DNA from: Rhodanobacter sp. DHG33
GTDB taxonomy: Bacteria > Pseudomonadota > Gammaproteobacteria > Xanthomonadales > Rhodanobacteraceae
Length of the DNA: 64,000 bases
Direction of reading: 5' to 3'
Assembly: GCF_014843005.1 (NCBI RefSeq)
Contig: NZ_JACYXM010000003.1
Coordinates: forward strand, 62,001-126,000
Below the pieces are notes generated by a model. That model ran no database searches. It saw only the letters and a program-made list of their open reading frames with translations, and was not told the origin of the DNA. Made by a program: the position numbers and the translations under genes. This document shows, piece after piece, positions 10,627 through 19,534 of this stretch (within the stretch, counting starts at the first letter, position 1; every line of letters starts with the position of its first letter).

Positions 10627-11217
10627 TCAGCCCATGTCGGCCTGAGCATCGCGGGCAATCGCGGCGAGCCGGCGGGCGTGTTCGCGCACGTCCTTCGGCC
10701 AGCCGCGGGTATGGCGGTTGAAGGCCTCGCGGTCGCCGCGCCACAGCGCGCGCGAGGCTTCCTCGTAACCGGCGAGGTCGCCCCCGACGACACGCATGAA
10801 GCGGTCCGCGGCCTCCCCCGCAAGGCGCGCGCGATCCTTGGCACTGACGTTGCGCCGCGCCTCTTCCACCAGCTTGCGCAGCGTGACGGAAGCGCCGCCG
10901 GGCTGGCTGTTCAGCCAATACCAGTGGCGCGGCAGCAGGGTCACCTCGCGCGCCACCACGCCGAGCCGCGGACGTCCCGCGCCACGCGGAGCATCGCCCT
11001 CGGCCGCAGGCTGCAGGCGCGCCAGCACTTCGTCCGCGCTGCCGCGGAAGTCGATCTCCACCGGCTGGCCGGTGGCGTCGTCGAGTATCACCGGCATCCG
11101 CTTCGGATCCTTGTCGAGCACGCGCTTCACCGCCCGCGCCACCTCGGCGAGCGCGCCGGAGGCGATGAGCGTGTGGCCGTCGAAGGCGGTGCAGCTGGGA
11201 TGCTCGGGCGTAGACAT
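10627..11217 (-). CDS. DUF2239 family protein
   Basis: 196-residue cytoplasmic protein of the DUF2239 family, recognisable from CTAFDGHTLIASG at the N-terminus, the RPRLGVVAREVTLLPRHWYWLNSQPGGASVTLRKLVEEAR core, and the DRFMRVVGGDLAGYEEASRAL(W) / F..HT..WP.DVR..A C-terminal helix region. The biochemical function of the family is unknown to me. No signal peptide or membrane segment. It is the first gene of a two-gene unit with an MFS exporter and sits directly behind the twin-palindrome promoter at 11248-11287, which suggests an inducible response. Confidence 0.88.
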   Translation of the reverse strand: MSTPEHPSCTAFDGHTLIASGALAEVARAVKRVLDKDPKRMPVILDDATGQPVEIDFRGSADEVLARLQPAAEGDAPRGAGRPRLGVVAREVTLLPRHWYWLNSQPGGASVTLRKLVEEARRNVSAKDRARLAGEAADRFMRVVGGDLAGYEEASRALWRGDREAFNRHTRGWPKDVREHARRLAAIARDAQADMG

Positions 11218-11247
11218 GGCGCGGTCCGTGATGCGAACGGGCGCCTA

Positions 11248-11287
11248 TATTTACCCGGGTCAAAAGCGTTGTCAATAATACCCGGGT
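11248..11287 (-). promoter_or_regulatory. Promoter of DUF2239-MFS operon flanked by twin ACCCGGGT palindromes
   Basis: On the minus strand a consensus -35 TTGACA (11275-11270) is followed after 16 bp by TAAATA (11253-11248). Two identical 8-bp palindromes ACCCGGGT flank it: 11280-11287 just upstream of the -35 and 11253-11260 at the -10 edge, 27 bp apart centre to centre. The layout looks like a repressor-controlled promoter. No regulator gene is adjacent, so the factor would act in trans. The leader to the start codon is short (about 24 nt) and lacks a clear ribosome site. Confidence 0.72.
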
Positions 11288-11309
11288 TAAATATGGCCGG
11301 CGCGCCGCG

Positions 11310-11828
11310 TCAGTTCCCGGCGTCGAAGCGCAGCAGCTGATGCTCCTCGTCGTAAAACGCATCGCCGACCCGCAGCGCCTGCGGCTGCACGCCCCAGCTC
11401 GCGAAACCCGCGGATGCGTACAAGGCCTTGGCCGCGGCATTCGTCGCGTTGACGCCAAGCCCGATCTGGCGCACCCCGTCGATGGCGCGCGCATGGGCGA
11501 TCACCGCCTGCAGCAGCGCCCGACCCAGGCCGTGGCGGCGCCATGCCGGCGCCACGTACATGCCGGCCAGCTCGACGCCGTGGCGAAGCTTCGCCCGCTG
11601 CGGGTGGATCAGCGCCACGAAGCCGGCCAGCTCGCCGTGCTCGAAGGCGCCGAACATGCACACGGAGCCGTCCGCAGCCGGCACGATGCGCGCTGCCACT
11701 TCATCGAGACTGCGGGCCGCCTCGTCGTCGTGACTGGCGCTGAAGGCATGCGGACTGCCGCGCAGCGCCTGCAATCGCAACGCCTGATAGGCAGCGGCAT
11801 CGCGCGGGTCGAGCAAGCGGATTTCCAT
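11310..11828 (-). CDS. GNAT family N-acetyltransferase
   Basis: 172-residue acetyltransferase beginning MEIRLLDPRDAAAYQAL. The acetyl-CoA site is GMYVAPAWRRHGLGRALLQAVIAHAR (residues ~85-110; R-x-x-G-x-G/A type loop RRHGLG), with the typical GLGVNATNAAAKALYASAGF strand-helix toward the C-terminus. The acceptor substrate cannot be told. An upstream in-frame ATG (11867) would add 13 non-conserved residues; the internal ATG is preferred. It lies upstream of the DUF2239 promoter on the same strand and is probably transcribed separately. Confidence 0.88.
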   Translation of the reverse strand: MEIRLLDPRDAAAYQALRLQALRGSPHAFSASHDDEAARSLDEVAARIVPAADGSVCMFGAFEHGELAGFVALIHPQRAKLRHGVELAGMYVAPAWRRHGLGRALLQAVIAHARAIDGVRQIGLGVNATNAAAKALYASAGFASWGVQPQALRVGDAFYDEEHQLLRFDAGN

Positions 11829-11937
11829 GGAAGTCCCGTGGTCTGCGTGGTGCGGCCATGCTTCCATGCGGCGACGCCTGCGGCAATCGACGATCCAGGC
11901 GTTAAGCTCGCCGTCCTCACGCCTCAGGAACCGTTCG

Positions 11938-12798
11938 ATGATCTACGTGCTGGCGAGCGCCATCTGCAGCGTGCTGGTGTCGGTGCTGCTGAAGCTGGCG
12001 CGGCGCTTCGGCCTGGACGTGGCCCAGCTGGTGGCATGGAACTATGTGGCGGCGGTGATGCTGGCTGCGTTGCTGTTCCAGCCCGCGCTGGCGCCGCTGC
12101 GCGCGCCGGGCGCGCCGTGGTTCGCGCTGGCGGGCCTGGGCGTGCTGCTGCCCACGATCTTCGTCGCCCTGGGCGCGTCGGTGCGGCATGCGGGCATCGT
12201 GCGCTCGGACGTGGCGCAGCGCCTGTCGCTGCTGTTGTCGCTGCTGGCGGCGTTCGTGCTGTTCGGCGAGCGGCTGGACGCGACGAAGGCGCTGGGCTGC
12301 GCGCTGGGCCTGCTCGCCCTGCTCGGCATGGTATGGCGCTCGCAGCACGGCCAGGACGCGAAAGGCGCGGCCGGCTGGTACTGGCCGCTGCTGGTGTTCG
12401 TCGGCTTCGGCGCGATCGACGTGCTGTTCAAGCGCGTGGCGGCGGCGGGCGTGCCGCTGGGTACTTCGCTGCTGGCGATGTTCGCGCTGTCGTTGCCGGT
12501 GGCGCTGGTGCTGGCCGTGTGGCAACGCGCGCGCAACGGCGTGCGTTTCACGCTGCGCGGCGTGCTGGGCGGCCTGCTGCTGGGGCTGCTCAACTTCGGC
12601 AACATCCTGTTCTACCTGCGCGCGCACCGTGCCTTGCCGCAGCATCCGGCGCTGGTGTTCGCCAGCATGAACCTCGGCGTGGTGGTGCTGGGCGCGCTGG
12701 CCGGCGTGCTGCTGTTCCGCGAGCGCCTGAGCCGCCTCAACCTCGCCGCGCTGCTGCTCGCGCTGCTGGCCATCGTGCTGCTGACGCACGGAACGTGA
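11938..12798 (+). CDS. EamA/DMT-family inner-membrane transporter
   Basis: 286-residue, about 10-helix protein of the drug/metabolite transporter superfamily with two EamA repeats; starts MIYVLASAICSVLVSVLLKLARR. The glycine-rich second half ends RLSRLNLAALLLALLAIVLLTHGT, typical of the last helix. The substrate is unknown. It diverges from the GNAT gene, and a TAAGCT hexamer at 11903-11908 could be its -10. The longer frame from 11827 lies in the divergent promoter region and adds no conserved sequence. Confidence 0.87.
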   Translation: MIYVLASAICSVLVSVLLKLARRFGLDVAQLVAWNYVAAVMLAALLFQPALAPLRAPGAPWFALAGLGVLLPTIFVALGASVRHAGIVRSDVAQRLSLLLSLLAAFVLFGERLDATKALGCALGLLALLGMVWRSQHGQDAKGAAGWYWPLLVFVGFGAIDVLFKRVAAAGVPLGTSLLAMFALSLPVALVLAVWQRARNGVRFTLRGVLGGLLLGLLNFGNILFYLRAHRALPQHPALVFASMNLGVVVLGALAGVLLFRERLSRLNLAALLLALLAIVLLTHGT

Positions 12799-12866
12799 CT
12801 TCCGGGGCATGCGGCTGCGCGAAAGCGCTTCCTATGCTGCGGTGATCCTCCGAGGAGTTCCCCTCC

Positions 12867-14471
12867 ATGCGCAAGCTCGCCCTCGCCGCGGCCCTGTCCG
12901 CCCTGCTGCTCAGCACCGCCGCCGCCGCCGACAGCGGCAAGAAATCCGACAAGGATGCCCAGGCCGATACGCCCGAGGCGGCCCTGACCACGCCGCAATC
13001 CTCGACCAGCGAAGGCTCGGTGAGCGTGGAAGGCAAGAGCATCCGCTACCAGGCCGTGGCCGGCACCCTGGTGCTGCACGGCACGGGCGACAAGGAACAC
13101 GAGCCCACGGTGAGCATGTTCTACACCGCCTATTTCAAGAAGGGCGCGAAGGCGGGCGAGCGTCCCGTCACCTTCATCTACAACGGCGGCCCCGGTTCGG
13201 CCACGGTGTGGCTGCATATGGGCGCGTTCGGCCCCAGGCGCGTGGTGACTGCCGACGATTCCCACACCCCCGCCGCGCCGTACCAGCTGGTGAACAACGA
13301 CTACAGCCTGCTCGACGCCTCCGACCTGGTGTTCATCGACGCGCCGGGCGCGGGCTTCAGCCGGCTGATCGCCGACGACAAGGATCCGGGCAAGCGCGCC
13401 GAGCAGATGAAGGATCGCCAGAAGGCGATCTACGGCGTGGACGGCGACGGCCATGCGTTCGCGCAGTTCATCACGCAGTTCCTGTCCAGGTACGGCCGCT
13501 GGAATTCGCCGAAGTACCTGTTCGGCGAGAGCTACGGCACCACGCGCTCGGCGATGGTGGCCAACATCCTCACCAACGACAACAGCGTGGACCTCAACGG
13601 CGTGATCCTGCTGTCGCAGATCCTCAGCTTCGACAACAGCGTCGACGGCCCGGACACCAACCCCGGCGTGGATCAGCCCTACTGGCTGGCGCTGCCCACC
13701 TATGCCGCCACCGCCTGGTACCACCACAAGCTGCCTTCGCCGCCGGCCGACGTGGAAACCCTGATCGGCGAAGTCGAGCAGTTCGCCACCGGCGACTACG
13801 CGCAGGCGCTGATCGCCGGCTCGCAGCTCGACGCCGCGCGCAAGCAGGCCATCGCCGAGAAGCTGTACCAGTACACCGGCCTGCCTGCGGCGTACTGGGT
13901 CAAGGCCAACCTGCGCGTCACCGGCGGCATGTTCGAGCACGAGCTGCAGGCCGACGACGACACCACTACCGGCCGCCTCGACACCCGCTTCTCCGGTCCC
14001 GCGCTGGATCCGCTGGGCAAGGAGTCCGACTACGACCCGCAGTCCTCGGCGATCAGCTCCGCCTACATTGCCGCCTTCAACGACTACGTGCGCAAGGACC
14101 TGAAGTACGGCGACGGCCAGACCTACCGCGAATACGCCGACATCCCGCGCTGGGACATGTCGCATCGCGCGCCGGGCAGCCACGAGGCCTTACAGCAGTC
14201 CACCAACGTGATGCCGGACCTGGCGACGGCGATGAAGACCGACCCGAACCTCAAGGTGATGCTCAACGGCGGCTACTACGACCTCGCCACGCCGTTCTTC
14301 GCGGCCCAGTACGAGATGCGCCATCTGCCGATTCCCGACTCCCTGCAGCGGAACATCTCCTACCATTGGTACCCCTCCGGCCACATGGTGTACGCGCATG
14401 TGCCGTCGCTGAAGCAATTGCATGACAACGTGGCGGGCTTCATCGAGAACACGGACAACGTGAAGCACTGA
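12867..14471 (+). CDS. Secreted S10-family serine carboxypeptidase-like peptidase
   Basis: 534-residue exported peptidase. Signal peptide MRKLALAAALSALLLSTAAAADS. The S10 catalytic serine is in GESYGTTRSAM, the aspartate in MLNGGYYDLATPF, and the histidine in WYPSGHMVYAH close to the C-terminus; the oxyanion-region NGGPGSATVWLHMGAFGP is also present. Such proteins are common, often multicopy, in Xanthomonadales and probably degrade peptides in the periplasm or outside the cell. A TATGCT hexamer (12833-12838) lies 28 nt upstream of the ATG, with GAGGAG as ribosome site. Confidence 0.93.
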   Translation: MRKLALAAALSALLLSTAAAADSGKKSDKDAQADTPEAALTTPQSSTSEGSVSVEGKSIRYQAVAGTLVLHGTGDKEHEPTVSMFYTAYFKKGAKAGERPVTFIYNGGPGSATVWLHMGAFGPRRVVTADDSHTPAAPYQLVNNDYSLLDASDLVFIDAPGAGFSRLIADDKDPGKRAEQMKDRQKAIYGVDGDGHAFAQFITQFLSRYGRWNSPKYLFGESYGTTRSAMVANILTNDNSVDLNGVILLSQILSFDNSVDGPDTNPGVDQPYWLALPTYAATAWYHHKLPSPPADVETLIGEVEQFATGDYAQALIAGSQLDAARKQAIAEKLYQYTGLPAAYWVKANLRVTGGMFEHELQADDDTTTGRLDTRFSGPALDPLGKESDYDPQSSAISSAYIAAFNDYVRKDLKYGDGQTYREYADIPRWDMSHRAPGSHEALQQSTNVMPDLATAMKTDPNLKVMLNGGYYDLATPFFAAQYEMRHLPIPDSLQRNISYHWYPSGHMVYAHVPSLKQLHDNVAGFIENTDNVKH

Positions 14472-14499
14472 CTGGCAGGCGGGGTGGGCGCGTGCTGAA

Positions 14500-14901
14500 A
14501 TGCACGCCCCGCCCACCTGGAACCACCGCATGCGCGCCCTGGTCGACCGCTACATCGACGCCTACAACCGCATGGACGTCGACGCCATGCTGGCGACGAT
14601 GCAGGACGAGGTGGTGTTCGAGAACTACAGCGCCGGCGTGCTCGCCCTGCGCACCATCGGCATCGCGGAACTGCGGCACCTGGCCGAAAGCTCGCGCCAC
14701 CTGTTCTCGATGCGCCGGCAGACCGTCACCGCATGGCGCGAGGCGGATGGCTGCGCCTACGCCGGCATCCACTTCGAAGGGACCTTCGCCATCGACCTGC
14801 CCAACGGCGTGCGCGCAGGGCAATCCATCGCGATGGAAGGGCGCAGCGAATTCCGGCAGCACGACGGGCGGCTGATCTATATCGCCGACCACAGCGGTTG
14901 A
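14500..14901 (+). CDS. NTF2-like/SnoaL-like nuclear-transport-factor fold protein
   Basis: 133-residue small protein with the NTF2/SnoaL pattern: RALVDRYIDAYNRMDVDAMLATMQDEVVFEN (helix-rich entry, often read as a polyketide-cyclase-like fold), then beta strands FEGTFAIDLPNGVRAG and SEFRQHDGRLIYIADHSG. The family includes many uncharacterised hydrolase/isomerase-like proteins; no substrate can be assigned. Start at 14500 (MHAPPTWNHRM) or 14530 (MRALVDRY). It lies 28 bp after the S10 peptidase gene and may be read through from it. Confidence 0.78.
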   Translation: MHAPPTWNHRMRALVDRYIDAYNRMDVDAMLATMQDEVVFENYSAGVLALRTIGIAELRHLAESSRHLFSMRRQTVTAWREADGCAYAGIHFEGTFAIDLPNGVRAGQSIAMEGRSEFRQHDGRLIYIADHSG

Positions 14902-15268
14902 GGCGTTCGTTCCGGTTTGTCGCCACTCTTCGGCATGCGCTGCCGGCGGACATCGCGGAAATCTTCCGCCTTGGCGTGCTCACGGCGGGTTTTCTTGCGC
15001 CAGTGGCTCCTGAGGCGATGGCAGGAGGACAAAGCGGTTTCGGTTGCCTGCAGATAGGCGAAATCGTCTTACAAAATCCCTCCCGTAATCGGCAATCTTC
15101 TTGACGGCGCCACCATGAACGGATCCCCCTGCCTTTCGGCAGGGGCCCGTCTTCAGGCACATACATCGCCGCACGAGCCGCGTCATAAAGGGCCTATGAC
15201 CGGGAACTGACTCTTGTCACTGCATGTCGCGCAGGGTCACCCGTTATGCTGCGCGCCACGGAGGACAC
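14902..15268. other. 367-bp intergenic region before the RND gene
   Basis: No convincing gene. It contains a hairpin with arms CCCCTGCC/GGCAGGGG and a 4-nt loop at 15126-15145 (terminator-like, no long T-run), and a perfect 6-bp dyad GTCATA-N7-TATGAC at 15182-15200 that has the shape of a TetR-family operator. A TATGCT hexamer at 15245-15250 may be the -10 of the RND gene. Short open frames here have no recognisable similarity. Confidence 0.55.
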
Positions 15269-18200
15269 GTGAATATTTTCGCCCCCATGATCCGCCGACC
15301 CGTCGGCACCTCGCTGCTGGCGATCGGCCTGGCCATCGCCGGCTTCTGGGCCTACCTGCTGCTGGGCGTGGCGGCGTTGCCGTCAATCGAGTTCCCCTTC
15401 GTCGCGGTGGTGGCGTCGGATACCGGCGCCAGCGCGCAGACCATGGCGAACACGGTGACGGCACCGCTGGAACGGCACCTGGGCCGCATCCCCGGCATCA
15501 AGCAGATGTCGTCCGACTCCAGCGAAGGCGGTTCGCAGATCCAGATCATGTTCGACATGAGCCGCAACTCGGACGAGGCCGCGCGCGATGTGCAGCAGGC
15601 GATCAATGCCGCCATGCCCGATCTGCCCACCGGCATTTCGCCGCCGCAGTACTTCAAGGCCGATACGTCGCAGATTCCCATCCTGCTGATTGCGGTGACT
15701 TCCGCCAGCCTGTCCCCGGACAAGCTCTACGACCTCACCGACACGCTGCTGCAACCGGCGGTGGCGCAGGTGCCCGGCGTGGCGCAGGTGCAAGTGGGCG
15801 GCTCGGCGCATGCGGTGCGGGTGGCGCTGCATTCCAATGCGATGGCGCACGTCGGCATCACCGCGAACGACATATCCAACGCCTTGATGGCGGCCAACGT
15901 CACTGCGCCGCAGGGCGCGCTCAGCAACGGCACCACGCAGTTCACGGTGAGCGCGAACGACTCGCTGCACACCGTGGACGACTTCGCCAAATTGATCATC
16001 GCCAGCCATAACGGCGTACCGGTGCGGCTGGCCGACGTGGCCACCATCACCGGCGGCCAGCAGGATGAGTACGCCGCGAACTGGTTCAACAAGCAGCCCG
16101 CCGTGCTGCTGCAAATCAGCAAGCGGCCCGAGGCGAACTCGGTGGCCACGGTGGAGGCCATCCTCGCCCGCTTGCCCGAACTGCACGCGCTGATGCCGGC
16201 TGACGTGCAGATACGCCCGATCTTCGACCTCACCAACACCACCAAGACCGCATTGCACGAAGTGGAAGTGGCGCTGGTGCTGAGCGTGGTGATGGTGGCG
16301 CTGGTGATGCTGGTGTTCCTGCGCCGCCTGCGGCCCACGGTGATCGCCATGTTCAGCGTACCGCTGTCGCTGGCCGGCGCGTTCGTGCTGATGTGGACCA
16401 TGGGTTTCACGCTCAACACGCTGTCGCTGGTGGCGCTGGTGCTGTGCGTGGGCTTCGTGGTGGACGACGCCATCGTGGTGATCGAAAACATCGTGCGCCA
16501 CATGGAACAGGGCATGCCGGCACTGGAGGCCGCGTACACCGGCGTGCGCGAGATCGGCTTCACGGTGATTTCGATCACGCTGTCGCTGATCGCGGTGTTC
16601 GGGCCGATGGTGTTCGGCAACAACATGTTCACCATGCTGATGCGCGAATTCTCGGTGACGCTGATCGCCACCATCGTGATCTCCGCACTGGTGTCGCTCA
16701 CGCTCACTCCCGCGCTGTGCGGGCGCTGGCTGGCGCACGAGCACAACGCGCCGGCACGCAAACCCGGCAGGATGGAGCAATGGGCCGAACGCTTCGACCA
16801 GTCGTTCCTGCGCCTCTACGAGCGTTGGCTTGATTGGGCGATGAAACACCGCCGGCTGATGCGCTGGCAGCCGCCCATCCTGCTGGTGCTCACCATTGCA
16901 CTGGCCGTGCTGGTGGGTATGACTGCCGGCGGCGGCTTCATGCCCAAAGAGGACATCGGCCTGCTGCAGGCCCAGGTCTCCGCCGACGCCAACGTTTCGC
17001 CCACGCAGCTGGCAAAGCGCACGCAGGACATCATCGATACCGTGCTTGCCGAGCCTGCCGTGCTCGATGCCACCACCATCCTCGGCGGCAACAACAACAG
17101 CGGCTCCGTCGGCAACCGCTCCACCCTGTTCATCGACCTGAAACCGCATGGCGACGGCAAGAACGACCGCCATGAAACCGCACAGCAGATAGCGGACAAG
17201 CTGGTCGCGAAGTTCAAGGGCCTGACCGACATGGACGTGTCGGTGACGCCGGTGCAGTTCATGGGCGGTGGCGGCGGCGGGAACAACAGCGGCCCGCAGT
17301 ACACGTTCCAGCTCAGCAGCAACAACGGCCTGCCGTTGCAGCAGCCCACGCAGGCCGTGGCACGGGTGATGCGTGGCATGAAGCAGTTCCGCGACGTCAC
17401 CACCAACTACGACACCATTGGCAAGCAGCAGATGCTGGAAGTGGACCGCAACGCGGCATCGCGCCTGCAAGTCAGCATGGGCGAGGTGGACGACGCGCTG
17501 AACAAATCCTTCGGGCAGACGCCGGTATCGACGATCTATTCCGACATCAGCCAATACTCCGTCGTGCTCACCTCGGACAAGGCCGATACGCTGAGTCCCG
17601 ATGCGCTGCTCAACACCTATGTGCGCAACGCGCAGAACAAGATGATCCCGCTGTCCGCCATCGCGCATATCAAGCCGATAACCGCGCCGCTCAGCATCAG
17701 CCATTTCAACCAGATCGAATCGTCCGCGATCAGCTACAACCTCGCCAAAGGCACCACCCAGATCGAGGGCATGAAGCTGGTGGACCAGGCGATCTATGCC
17801 GCCAACCTGCCGGACGGCGTGCAGAAGAAGTACACCGGCGACAACCAGGACCTGCTCGATGCGCTCACCAACGTATTGTTCCTGCTGGTCGCGGTGATCG
17901 CCGCGATGTACGTGGTGCTGGGCATCCTTTACGAAAGCCTGATCCACCCGCTCACCATCCTCTCCACGCTGCCCGCCGCGGGCATGGGCGCCTTCCTCGC
18001 CATGCTGCTGACACATACCCAGCTCACCGTGATGTCGGTGATCGCGGTGCTGATGCTGATCGGCATCGTGAAGAAGAACGCGATCCTGATGGTGGACTTC
18101 GCCCTCGTCGCCGAACGCGAGCACGGCAAGACGCCGCCCGAGGCGATACGTGAAGCGGCGCTGGTACGCTTCCGCCCGATCACCATGACCACCCTGGTGG

Positions 18201-18442
18201 CGATGGGCGCGGCGCTGCCGCTGGCCATCGGCTTCGGCGTGGGCTCGGAAATGCGCCAGCCGCTGGGCATCGCCATTCTCGGCGGCCTGTTCGTGTCGCA
18301 GCTGCTGACCCTGCTCAGCACGCCCGCGATCTACCTCTGGCAGCACGACCGCCGCGAGCGCAAGGCCAAGCGCAAGGCGCTGCGCGAGGAAATCCGCCGG
18401 CAGAAGCTGGTGGCCAAGCAGATGCCCGCACTGCCGAAGTAG
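15269..18442 (+). CDS. RND (HAE1/MdtC-type) efflux pump inner-membrane subunit
   Basis: 1057-residue proton-driven exporter of the AcrB/MdtBC family. The start GTG at 15269 (GGAGGACAC upstream) gives MNIFAPMIRRPVGTSLLAIGLAI, the classic first helix. Transmembrane proton-relay aspartates lie in GFVVDDAIVVIENIVRHMEQG, and the C-terminal membrane block contains GIVKKNAILMVDFALVAEREHG and the FRPITMTTLVAMGAALPLA repeat. Drugs, metabolites or lipids are all possible substrates. No membrane-fusion or outer-membrane channel gene is adjacent, so partners must be encoded elsewhere. Confidence 0.94.
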   Translation: MNIFAPMIRRPVGTSLLAIGLAIAGFWAYLLLGVAALPSIEFPFVAVVASDTGASAQTMANTVTAPLERHLGRIPGIKQMSSDSSEGGSQIQIMFDMSRNSDEAARDVQQAINAAMPDLPTGISPPQYFKADTSQIPILLIAVTSASLSPDKLYDLTDTLLQPAVAQVPGVAQVQVGGSAHAVRVALHSNAMAHVGITANDISNALMAANVTAPQGALSNGTTQFTVSANDSLHTVDDFAKLIIASHNGVPVRLADVATITGGQQDEYAANWFNKQPAVLLQISKRPEANSVATVEAILARLPELHALMPADVQIRPIFDLTNTTKTALHEVEVALVLSVVMVALVMLVFLRRLRPTVIAMFSVPLSLAGAFVLMWTMGFTLNTLSLVALVLCVGFVVDDAIVVIENIVRHMEQGMPALEAAYTGVREIGFTVISITLSLIAVFGPMVFGNNMFTMLMREFSVTLIATIVISALVSLTLTPALCGRWLAHEHNAPARKPGRMEQWAERFDQSFLRLYERWLDWAMKHRRLMRWQPPILLVLTIALAVLVGMTAGGGFMPKEDIGLLQAQVSADANVSPTQLAKRTQDIIDTVLAEPAVLDATTILGGNNNSGSVGNRSTLFIDLKPHGDGKNDRHETAQQIADKLVAKFKGLTDMDVSVTPVQFMGGGGGGNNSGPQYTFQLSSNNGLPLQQPTQAVARVMRGMKQFRDVTTNYDTIGKQQMLEVDRNAASRLQVSMGEVDDALNKSFGQTPVSTIYSDISQYSVVLTSDKADTLSPDALLNTYVRNAQNKMIPLSAIAHIKPITAPLSISHFNQIESSAISYNLAKGTTQIEGMKLVDQAIYAANLPDGVQKKYTGDNQDLLDALTNVLFLLVAVIAAMYVVLGILYESLIHPLTILSTLPAAGMGAFLAMLLTHTQLTVMSVIAVLMLIGIVKKNAILMVDFALVAEREHGKTPPEAIREAALVRFRPITMTTLVAMGAALPLAIGFGVGSEMRQPLGIAILGGLFVSQLLTLLSTPAIYLWQHDRRERKAKRKALREEIRRQKLVAKQMPALPK

Positions 18443-18621
18443 GCCGCACACCGCATCGGACGACCCGCTCTTTCAACGGGCGTCCGAAAGCGGCCTGCCC
18501 GGCACGGTGCCGCCGCAGGCCGAAGAATGATGCCGCTTCGCCATGCATCCGCCATGCCCTGCACCGGGATGGCTATCTGCATCCGCCAGGCTCCCCACTG
18601 CACCGCGCATGGGAGCCGCCG

Positions 18622-19485
18622 ATGGCAAACAGTTTCTCTTCCAACCTGAGCGCGGCCGCCCTGCAGATGGATGGCCGCGTCGGCGCCTGGGCGGCATCGC
18701 AGGGGCGCTGGGCGCATGCGCTGCACGAATTCGTCTGCTTCGGCGCCAAGCAGGCCTCCGCCTGTCTGTTCGGCGGCTGCATGGTGCTGCTGCTCGGGCT
18801 CACCTGGGCCTTTTACCCGCACGACTTCGTGCTTGCGCGCTACGACTTCCTCACGCTGGCGGCACTCGCCATCCAGTGCCTGCTGCTGATGACGCGGCTG
18901 GAAACCGTGGAGGAGGCGAAAGTGATCCTGCTGTTCCATCTGGTCGGCACCGCGATGGAGGTGTTCAAGACGGCGGTGGGATCATGGGTCTATCCCGGGT
19001 ACGCGTTCCTGCGCATCGGCGGCGTGCCGCTGTTCACGGGCTTCATGTACGGCTCGATCGGCAGCTACATCGCCCGCGCGTGGCGCCTGTTCGATTTCCG
19101 CTTCACCCGGCATCCGCCCCTGGCCTGGACGATGTGGCTGGCGGCGGCGATCTACGCGAATTTCTTCACGCACCATTTCATGCCGGATCTGCGCGTGCCG
19201 CTGTTCGCCGCCGTGGCGGTGCTGTTCGGCAGGACGTGGGTCCATTTCCGCATACGCCACGCGCACCGTCGCATGCCCCTGCTACTGGGATTCGGGCTGG
19301 TGGCCGTGTTCATCTGGATTGCGGAGAACATCGGCACGTTCACCGCCGTCTGGCGCTACCCCGCGCAGCGCGAAGAGTGGGTCATGGTGCCGCTCTCGAA
19401 GCTAGGTGCGTGGTTCCTGCTGATGATCATCAGCTACGTGATGGTGAGCACGGTAGCGATGCGTCGGTCAGCGCGACAGCAATGA
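18622..19485 (+). CDS. DUF817 family integral membrane protein
   Basis: 287-residue membrane protein of the DUF817 family, recognisable by LHEFVCFGAKQASACLFGG, the TRLETVEEAKVILLFHLVGTAMEVFKTAVGSWVYP block and GGVPLFTGFMYGSIGSYIARAWRLFDFRF, followed by about five further hydrophobic helices. The function is unknown; the charged/aromatic residues conserved in membrane segments suggest a transport or redox-linked role, but nothing here tests that. It lies 179 bp after the RND gene and ends at a bidirectional terminator. Confidence 0.86.
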   Translation: MANSFSSNLSAAALQMDGRVGAWAASQGRWAHALHEFVCFGAKQASACLFGGCMVLLLGLTWAFYPHDFVLARYDFLTLAALAIQCLLLMTRLETVEEAKVILLFHLVGTAMEVFKTAVGSWVYPGYAFLRIGGVPLFTGFMYGSIGSYIARAWRLFDFRFTRHPPLAWTMWLAAAIYANFFTHHFMPDLRVPLFAAVAVLFGRTWVHFRIRHAHRRMPLLLGFGLVAVFIWIAENIGTFTAVWRYPAQREEWVMVPLSKLGAWFLLMIISYVMVSTVAMRRSARQQ

Positions 19486-19488
19486 AAA

Positions 19489-19518
19489 GGGCCGGGACGC
19501 ATGACGCGCCCCGGCCCT
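19489..19518. terminator. Bidirectional intrinsic terminator
   Basis: GC-rich hairpin (arm GGGCCGGG pairing with CCCGGCCC, further pairing CGC/GCG inside) lying between convergent genes. On the minus strand it is followed by TTTT, which makes it a good terminator for the hydrolase gene; on the plus strand it immediately follows the DUF817 stop codon. Confidence 0.75.
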
Positions 19519-19534
19519 GGTTCCCGCGTCGTTG

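Noticed and set aside
15383-18451. 1022-codon minus-strand open frame opposite the RND gene
   Set aside because: His/Gln/Arg-rich composition without domain motifs; a GC-codon-bias shadow of the RND coding strand.
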